From Kiritimatiellia bacterium (lineage in GTDB: Bacteria; Verrucomicrobiota; Kiritimatiellia; SLAD01): a DNA stretch of 10,394 bases. Numbering within the stretch: the first letter of the stretch is position 1; the number at the start of each line of letters is the position of its first letter. Below, piece by piece: positions 5,829-10,394 of the stretch. Made by a program: the position numbers and the translations under genes. Location: the NCBI GenBank assembly GCA_007126995.1, contig SLAD01000369.1, forward strand, positions 1 to 10,394. The letters run 5' to 3'. The notes beneath the pieces are model-generated. The model was not told where the DNA came from and made no database searches. It was given only the letters and a program-made list of their open reading frames with translations.

Positions 5829-7757
5829 CTAGCCCTTCAGCCGCTTAATCCAAACCGAGAGAATCGCGATGTCCGATGGATTAACACCCGAGATGCGCGA
5901 TGCCTGTCCAAGATTCTCCGGCAGGATGCGCTTCAGCTTCTCGCGTGACTCATAGCGCAAGGCGGTAATCTCATCATAATCGAGTTGGGCCGGAATCCTT
6001 ACCCGGTCCAGTTGGCTGGACTTGTTGATCTGGGTGTGCTCGCGCTCAATGTACCCTTCATACTTGAGATCGATCTCGATCTGCTCAATCTCGGTCGCCG
6101 TCAGTGATCCATCCCGATTCGGCAGGCCTCGATACGCCATTCCCGGCCGACGCAGGATCTGCGCCAGTGAGTTGCCATTTTCATAGGTTGTCTTGAGCCG
6201 CTGAATCTCCCGACCAATCCGCAACTGCATGTGATCGATCTCGGACAGCTCCGCCTCGGTTAGAATCCCAATCGCCCTCGCCTTTTCCAGCAGTCGAAAC
6301 GGCGCATTGTCCTGCCGCAGGATCAGGCGATGTTCCGCCCGCGAGGTGAACATGCGGTACGGCTCATCGGTTCCCTTCGTGACCAGATCATCGATCAAGA
6401 CACCGAGATAGCCCTCGTGACGATCGATCAGCAACGGTGTCTGTCCCCGTAATTTCATTGCCGCGTTGACCCCGGCGATGAAACCCTGGCCGGCGGCCTC
6501 TTCATAGCCGGTGGTGCCATTGATCTGGCCGGCCATGAAAAGATACTCGATTACTTTGGATTCCAGGGAGTGATAGAGCTGCGTCGGGTCCAAATAGTCA
6601 TATTCGATCGCATAACCCGGCTTCAGAAAGACTGCTCGCTCCAGCCCCGGGATAGAGCGGATCATTTCGACCTGAACCTCCTCCGGCAAGCTATTCGAAG
6701 TGCCGTTCGGATAGATTTCGATGCAGTCGCGGCCCTCGGGTTCAATAAAAACGTGATGCCCCGGCTTGTCGCGGAATTTAACGATTTTATCCTCGATCGA
6801 GGGACAATAGCGCACACCCGTACCCTCAATCATGCCGCCATACATGGCACTTCTCGCCAGATTGGCCTCAATGATTTCGTGCGTTTTCTCGGTGGTATGC
6901 GTCAAATAGCACTCGATTTGGCGGTCGCCCGGAAGCCAGGGCTTTAGGGGCGTGCCCAAATGTTCCACGTGGAACATTGCTGGTCCCGGCGACGCAGGCG
7001 GACGTTCATCTCTGTCCCTAAAGCCCGATTGTTCCACGTGGAACAGTGCGAGGTCGCGTTTGGCTGCGCGGGAGAACACGGGCGGAGGTTCGACACCGGG
7101 TTGTCGGTCGGTTTTATGATAGTCGATACTTTCGCGATGCAGTCGCGGTGGTGTGCCGGTCTTCAACCGACCCATCCGGAAGCCGAGCTGCTGGAATGTT
7201 TGGCTCAATTGATAAGCGCCCATTTCGCCCAAGCGACCGCCTTCAATGGTGCGGTCGCCGATGTGAATCTTGCCGCCCAGGAAGGTCCCGGTCGCGATCA
7301 CCACCGTACGACTCAGAATCGTGGATCCGTCTTCCGTAATGATGCCTTTCAGTTTGCCATGCTCAAGGTGGAGGTTTCCGGCGGTGGCCTCGATGATGTG
7401 GATATTCGACTGGCCCGCAATGACGGCCTGAACGCGGGTCGGAAAAGCGGCCTTCTCGGATTGCAGTCGGTGCGCCTGCACGGCTGGACCTTTGCGGGTG
7501 TTGAGGGTGCGGAACTGGATACCGGTGAAGTCGGCGTTTCGTGCCAGTTCGCCGCCAAGCGCGTCGAGCTCGCAAACGATATGCGATTTGGCCATACCGC
7601 CAATTGAGGGATTGCAGGACATGCGGCCAATGGCCTGTCGATCCATCGTCAGCAGTCCGGTGCGCATGCCCATGCGCGCCGCCGCCAAGGCGGCCTCATA
7701 ACCGGCATGGCCGGCGCCGACCACGAGCACATCATATTGAAAAGGGTGACTGGACAT
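5829..7757 (-). CDS. mnmG: tRNA uridine-5-carboxymethylaminomethyl modification enzyme MnmG (GidA), with in-frame expansion carrying parS
   Basis: A 642-residue FAD protein that, with MnmE, installs the (carboxymethyl)aminomethyl group on wobble U34 of certain tRNAs. Seen: FAD-binding GAGHAG (14-19), MSCNPSIGG with the conserved Cys48, RLKTGTPPR, YCPSIEDK with the second catalytic Cys, and GQINGTTGYEEAAGQG. Between VFS (227-229) and CYLTHT (283-288) there are 53 residues where E. coli MnmG has about 13. This roughly 40-residue expansion is low in complexity and contains FHVEQ (239-243) and MFHVEH (261-266), translated from two parS palindromes. The family core is otherwise intact, so the enzyme is probably active. 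ATG at 7757 lies 7 bp after the mnmE stop; an in-frame TTG at 7775 would overlap mnmE and has no ribosome site. The Shine-Dalgarno signal is weak, suggesting coupling to mnmE. Confidence 0.96.
   Translation of the reverse strand: MSSHPFQYDVLVVGAGHAGYEAALAAARMGMRTGLLTMDRQAIGRMSCNPSIGGMAKSHIVCELDALGGELARNADFTGIQFRTLNTRKGPAVQAHRLQSEKAAFPTRVQAVIAGQSNIHIIEATAGNLHLEHGKLKGIITEDGSTILSRTVVIATGTFLGGKIHIGDRTIEGGRLGEMGAYQLSQTFQQLGFRMGRLKTGTPPRLHRESIDYHKTDRQPGVEPPPVFSRAAKRDLALFHVEQSGFRDRDERPPASPGPAMFHVEHLGTPLKPWLPGDRQIECYLTHTTEKTHEIIEANLARSAMYGGMIEGTGVRYCPSIEDKIVKFRDKPGHHVFIEPEGRDCIEIYPNGTSNSLPEEVQVEMIRSIPGLERAVFLKPGYAIEYDYLDPTQLYHSLESKVIEYLFMAGQINGTTGYEEAAGQGFIAGVNAAMKLRGQTPLLIDRHEGYLGVLIDDLVTKGTDEPYRMFTSRAEHRLILRQDNAPFRLLEKARAIGILTEAELSEIDHMQLRIGREIQRLKTTYENGNSLAQILRRPGMAYRGLPNRDGSLTATEIEQIEIDLKYEGYIEREHTQINKSSQLDRVRIPAQLDYDEITALRYESREKLKRILPENLGQASRISGVNPSDIAILSVWIKRLKG
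6939..7026. repeat. 11-bp inverted repeat bracketing one parS site within mnmG
   Basis: GGGCTTTAGGG at 6939-6949 and CCCTAAAGCCC at 7016-7026 are exact reverse complements 66 bp apart, with the parS at 6961-6976 between them and the second parS starting 4 bp past the right arm. On the minus strand both parS copies are followed after 3 bases by GGGC, a hint that one unit was duplicated. All of it lies in the MnmG expansion. Whether it is the trace of an inserted palindromic element is inference. Confidence 0.55.
6961..6976. promoter_or_regulatory. parS: parS centromere site (inside mnmG)
   Basis: TGTTCCACGTGGAACA is a perfect 16-bp palindrome and differs from the B. subtilis consensus TGTTTCACGTGAAACA only at the two symmetric positions where other bacteria (for example pseudomonads) also carry C/G. 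ParB binds such sites and spreads, and ParA segregates the complex. On the coding strand of mnmG it is read as part of MFHVEH (residues 261-266). Confidence 0.9.
7030..7045. promoter_or_regulatory. parS: parS centromere site (inside mnmG), second copy
   Basis: This is the same perfect palindrome TGTTCCACGTGGAACA, starting 69 bp from the first copy. The distance is exactly 23 codons, so both copies are read in the same phase (here LFHVEQ, residues 238-243). Two exact copies within 85 bp, 3 kb from parA and about 6.5 kb from the probable origin, make chance very unlikely. Confidence 0.9.
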
Positions 7758-7764
7758 AGATCGC

Positions 7765-9147
7765 TTACTTACCAATGCAGAAACGCGAAAAGATGTTGTT
7801 CAATAACTCATCATGGTAGGTCCGTCCAGTGACTTGTCCAAGATAATCCAGGACGTCTCGCATGCGTGAGGAGGCCAGCGGCACCAAATCCTCGGACGAT
7901 GTTGATAACATCGACAAAACCTCCCGAATTTCTGAATCGGCCTTGTGCAAGAGGTCTCTATGCCGCTCCGAGATCGTCGCATGCGGGCGACTATGTAGGT
8001 CGATTTGAGCGCTTAGCTTTTTCGATATGTATCTTTTAACTCGTTTGATATCAGTATCTTGTGTTGCAGATATTGAAAATTCAGCCGGGGGCTTTTCTGA
8101 TGCCTCTATCAGGTCTACCTTGTTTGCAATGACCAGTAATTTCGTTGATTGATTTGTTAATAACCTGTCGACTTCTTCTGTGTCTGAGGGATCGGAGGCG
8201 TCAATCAGGTGGATGTGGAGGTCGGCCCGCGCCATTTGATTCCGGGTTCGCGCAATGCCGATTTGTTCTATTTCGCAGTCGGTGATGCGCAGGCCGGCGG
8301 TATCGATCAAGCGGATCGGTATCCCGTCGATAACGAGGTCTTCTTCAATCGTATCGCGTGTCGTGCCGGGCGTGTCGGAGACAATAGCTCTGTCCCTGCC
8401 CAGCAGTCCATTCAGCAAGGTGGATTTGCCCACATTGGGTTTGCCGGATATGACGACGACGGCGCCGTCTCGCAGCAGGTGTCCCTCGTCCCAAGTATCC
8501 AGCAGTGCTTCGCACTGCGCGCGGCTTTCCTGTAGTCTTTCGATCAGCGCCGGCATGACCGTCTCGGGTAATTCGTCCTCTGGAAAGTCCAGTGTGGCCT
8601 CTATGTCCGCTGCAGTGGCGATCAGGCGATCATAGAGCTGGTGCAATTGCACGCTCAATTGGCCGTCGAGTTGGTCCATGGCGGCGGCGGCCGCGCGCGC
8701 GGAGCGGGCGTGAATCAGGTCCAACACGGCCTCGGCTTGCACCAGATCCATGCGGCCATTCAGGAAGGACCGCTGGGTGAATTCACCCGGCTGCGCCAAG
8801 CGTGCCCCCGCTTCGAGGCAGCAACGCAGGATACGTTTGGCGCATTGGTGACCGCCGTGGCCTTGCAGTTCGACGACGTTTTCACCGGTATAGCTATGCG
8901 GCGCGCGCATAATCAAGCAAAGCGCCTGATCGATTGTTGTCTGTCCCTCTACCACGTGCCCGAACACAAACGTGCCCGCCGATCGTTGAGAAGGTGGCTC
9001 GCCTTTGCAGGCGAACACGCGATCGGCGATGTCAAATGCCTGCGGTCCGGAAATACGGATCACCGACACGCCGGCTTCGCCCAGCGCTGTGGCGATGGCC
9101 GCGATGGTGTCGGTAGTGGCGTCGGGCGCTGGAACGGGAGCGGTCAC
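7765..9147 (-). CDS. mnmE: tRNA modification GTPase MnmE (TrmE)
   Basis: A 460-residue GTPase, partner of MnmG in wobble-uridine modification of tRNA. The N-terminal folate-binding domain (about 13-125) opens DTIAAIATALGEAGVSVIRISG and includes the YTGENVVELQGHGG segment. A helical domain is split by the G domain, which shows G1 GKPNVGKS (235-242), the TPGTTRD loop (259-265), G3 DTAGL (282-286) and G4 NKVD (342-345). The protein ends in the invariant CIGK (457-460), whose Cys is needed for activity. The start is GTG at 9147, overlapping the parA stop in GTGA, so translation is probably coupled to parA; no good independent ribosome site is seen. Bases about 8000-8180 (G4 to the second helical part) are more AT-rich than the surroundings, without any break in the frame. 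Confidence 0.97.
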   Translation of the reverse strand: MTAPVPAPDATTDTIAAIATALGEAGVSVIRISGPQAFDIADRVFACKGEPPSQRSAGTFVFGHVVEGQTTIDQALCLIMRAPHSYTGENVVELQGHGGHQCAKRILRCCLEAGARLAQPGEFTQRSFLNGRMDLVQAEAVLDLIHARSARAAAAAMDQLDGQLSVQLHQLYDRLIATAADIEATLDFPEDELPETVMPALIERLQESRAQCEALLDTWDEGHLLRDGAVVVISGKPNVGKSTLLNGLLGRDRAIVSDTPGTTRDTIEEDLVIDGIPIRLIDTAGLRITDCEIEQIGIARTRNQMARADLHIHLIDASDPSDTEEVDRLLTNQSTKLLVIANKVDLIEASEKPPAEFSISATQDTDIKRVKRYISKKLSAQIDLHSRPHATISERHRDLLHKADSEIREVLSMLSTSSEDLVPLASSRMRDVLDYLGQVTGRTYHDELLNNIFSRFCIGK

Positions 9148-10097
9148 GGTTGTGCATTGACGGAGTCGGGGCGCTCATCGAGCGGCGACTCCAAATGCCC
9201 TGGATCAGCGGCGAGCGCATCCTGATCGGTTTCAGTAACACCTTCCGAATCAACCGATTCCGTTGACTCTTCGACGTCCTTTGTACCTGTCTCTGCGGTC
9301 TTGATGGTTTTTTTTCGACGCTGTTTGATGCGATCAATGAGTTCGGTCGCAAGACTGCGGTAAGCAGCCGCAGCGACGGAACGCGGGTCATATTCGATAA
9401 TCGGCAGGCCGTGACTGGGTGCCTCACCGAGCCGGATGCTGCGCGGGATGAGGGTCTCGAAAACTTGTTCATCAAAATGTGTAGCTACTTCTTGCACAAC
9501 CTGTTGCGATAAATTGGTGCGCATATCGTACATGGTCATGACGATGCCTTCGATCTCCAAGTCCGGATTCGCGCCGCCGTCCCGCAGGCGGTCGACCAAG
9601 CGCAGCATGACGCTAAGTCCTTCCAGCGCATAGTATTCGCACTGCATCGGGATCAGTAGGCTGTGCGCCGCGGTCAGCGTGTTCATGGTCAGAATGCCTA
9701 ACGAGGGCGGGCAATCGATCAGAATGATGTCGTATTGACCGGCCTCCAGTACCGGGGTGAGCGCTTCTTTGAATGGATGCAGATAGGAATCGGTGCGGGC
9801 GATGTCGACCTCGGCGCCTGCCAAATCGACTTCGGACGGCAGGAGGTCGAAATCCGGTATCTGTGTCGGCTGAATGAAGGAGACGAGGGGTGCTTCACCT
9901 AATAAGGAGCTGTAGATGCTTTTCCCTTCCTCTTTTTCAACCCCGATTCCGCTGGTGGCGTTGGCTTGCGGATCGACATCAATGAGGAGCACCTTCTGCT
10001 TCTGTTCGGCCAAGCACGCGGCCAAATTGATGGCCGTGGTCGTTTTACCGACGCCGCCCTTTTGATTCGCAATCGCTATTACCCGTGTGTTTCTCAT
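9144..10097 (-). CDS. parA: Chromosome-partitioning ATPase ParA (Soj), with acidic C-terminal tail
   Basis: A 317-residue deviant-Walker ATPase that binds DNA non-specifically and moves ParB-parS complexes apart after replication. Seen: KGGVGKTT (13-20) with the signature lysine, IDVDPQAN (39-46), Walker B DIILIDCPPSLG (123-134) and the PRSIRLGEAPSHG segment near the end of the core. The core ends at about 260. A further stretch of about 55 residues, low in complexity and with some 15 Asp/Glu, has no place in typical chromosomal ParA of 250-270 residues. ATG at 10097 gives the family N-terminus (TRVIAIANQKGG) with GGAA 6 bases upstream; ATG at 10109 and TTG at 10115 are possible longer starts. 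It is first in the parA-mnmE-mnmG block. No parB is in the window, though two parS sites are. It could be named Soj. Confidence 0.95.
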   Translation of the reverse strand: MRNTRVIAIANQKGGVGKTTTAINLAACLAEQKQKVLLIDVDPQANATSGIGVEKEEGKSIYSSLLGEAPLVSFIQPTQIPDFDLLPSEVDLAGAEVDIARTDSYLHPFKEALTPVLEAGQYDIILIDCPPSLGILTMNTLTAAHSLLIPMQCEYYALEGLSVMLRLVDRLRDGGANPDLEIEGIVMTMYDMRTNLSQQVVQEVATHFDEQVFETLIPRSIRLGEAPSHGLPIIEYDPRSVAAAAYRSLATELIDRIKQRRKKTIKTAETGTKDVEESTESVDSEGVTETDQDALAADPGHLESPLDERPDSVNAQP

Positions 10098-10278
10098 GTC
10101 GCTTTCCATTCTCAAACTATGGAGGCGGAGTGTAATCCTCGCGCGATGTAAAGTCTATACCGGGATGAGGGCAAAAGGGGACATAGTCTTCTCAACCGCT
10201 CCACTTACCCGGATACACCCGGCGGACTTGACATGTTCTTCTTGTTCACAATCCGATTTCACGGTTCGATGGGAATCT

Positions 10279-10312
10279 CGCCCTCCCGTCGCGTGATGGG
10301 ATCGGGAGGGCG
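10279..10312. repeat. 10-bp perfect palindromic hairpin, repeat-like
   Basis: CGCCCTCCCG (10279-10288) and CGGGAGGGCG (10303-10312) form a perfect GC-rich stem around a 14-base loop. The right arm can instead pair with CTCCCG (10316-10321) through CGGGAG (10303-10308), so two exclusive folds exist. No T-run follows in either direction, which argues against a simple terminator. Confidence 0.55.
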
Positions 10313-10317
10313 AAGCT

Positions 10318-10382
10318 CCCGCTGAGCCGTCTTTTAGGCCGGACCTCTTTCTCCGGAAAAATCTTTCGCACGGCTCAGCGGG
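10318..10382. repeat. 13-bp perfect inverted repeat with nested stem, REP-like
   Basis: CCCGCTGAGCCGT (10318-10330) and ACGGCTCAGCGGG (10370-10382) are exact reverse complements around 39 bases. These contain a smaller stem, CCGGA (10339-10343) with TCCGG (10352-10356). Together with the hairpin ending at 10312 this looks like a dispersed intergenic palindromic repeat or the end of a small non-autonomous element. Copy number in the genome cannot be judged from one window. Confidence 0.55.
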
Positions 10383-10394
10383 CACCAAAAAAAC

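Larger units (their letters stand above)
10098..10394. other. Non-coding region upstream of parA
   Basis: About 300 bp with no credible gene. It should contain the parA promoter, but I see no convincing -35/-10 pair; TATAGA on the minus strand near 10150 is a weak candidate. The right half (10279-10382) is a block of palindromes described separately. The reverse-strand reading frame through here encodes a low-complexity peptide without family features. Confidence 0.5.

Noticed and set aside
6960..7607. Forward reading frame of 215 codons beginning MFHVEH
   Set aside because: It lies wholly antisense to mnmG. Its MFHVEH start is only the parS palindrome read on the other strand, and the rest has no family features.
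7757..7775. TTG start for mnmG at 7775
   Set aside because: It would overlap the mnmE stop, has no ribosome site, and adds six residues not seen in the family; ATG at 7757 fits the MnmG N-terminus.
8953..8963. CACGTG core in mnmE as a third parS
   Set aside because: Only the central six bases match; the flanks lack the TGTT and AACA arms of the palindrome.
10318..10382. Rho-independent terminator
   Set aside because: The stem is strong, but the loop is 39 bases and neither strand has a T-run directly after the second arm; the A-run at 10387-10393 would be a T-run only ahead of the stem on the minus strand.
10155..10388. Reverse reading frame of 77 codons upstream of parA
   Set aside because: It runs through the palindromic block, is Arg/Ser/Gly-rich, and has no family resemblance or ribosome site; more likely translation of a repeat.

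Overview
This window is the replication-origin neighbourhood of a bacterial chromosome of moderately high GC. It holds the start of dnaN, all of dnaA, and a parA-mnmE-mnmG block, the set that clusters around oriC in many bacteria. The phylum cannot be fixed from sequence alone. The DnaA domain IV signature (GKNHATVLHACRHI), the composition, an uncharacterised secreted or anchored coiled-coil protein and a repeat-like palindromic block near position 10300 make me lean towards the PVC group (Verrucomicrobiota/Kiritimatiellota-like). That is a low-confidence inference.

Layout, left to right. 1-279 (-) is the 5' part of dnaN, cut by the window edge. 280-603 is a gene-free dnaA-dnaN spacer that looks like oriC: an AT-rich stretch enclosed by an 11-bp inverted repeat, a perfect DnaA box next to it, and a second cluster of perfect and degenerate boxes close to the dnaA stop. 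604-1962 (-) is dnaA, with a GTG start set by a strong Shine-Dalgarno sequence. 1963-2421 is a long gene-free region with a strongly AT-rich centre that separates the divergent dnaA and an M24 (Xaa-Pro type) peptidase gene (2422-3537, +). The peptidase converges on, and overlaps by 10 bp, a guanine deaminase gene (3528-4826, -). 4992-5807 (+) is a hypothetical single-pass or secreted coiled-coil protein. 5829-7757 (-) is mnmG, 7765-9147 (-) mnmE and 9144-10097 (-) parA, which read as one operon in the order parA-mnmE-mnmG. 10098-10394 is non-coding and ends in a block of nested perfect palindromes.

How they work together. DnaA and the beta clamp start and sustain replication at the origin between them. 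ParA is the ATPase of the chromosome-segregation system whose centromere sites (parS) should lie near oriC. Two perfect 16-bp parS palindromes are present here, but inside the mnmG coding region. They sit in an approximately 40-residue in-frame expansion of MnmG, where each is translated as the peptide FHVE. MnmE and MnmG together modify wobble uridines of tRNA. The partner parB, and rsmG, which commonly accompanies this block, are not in the window. The peptidase, guanine deaminase and hypothetical gene have no evident link to replication and separate dnaA from the segregation/tRNA-modification block.

The most noteworthy signal is the parS pair embedded in mnmG with an 11-bp inverted repeat around one of them. 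I see no defence system, CRISPR array, phage or complete transposon, and no RNA gene.
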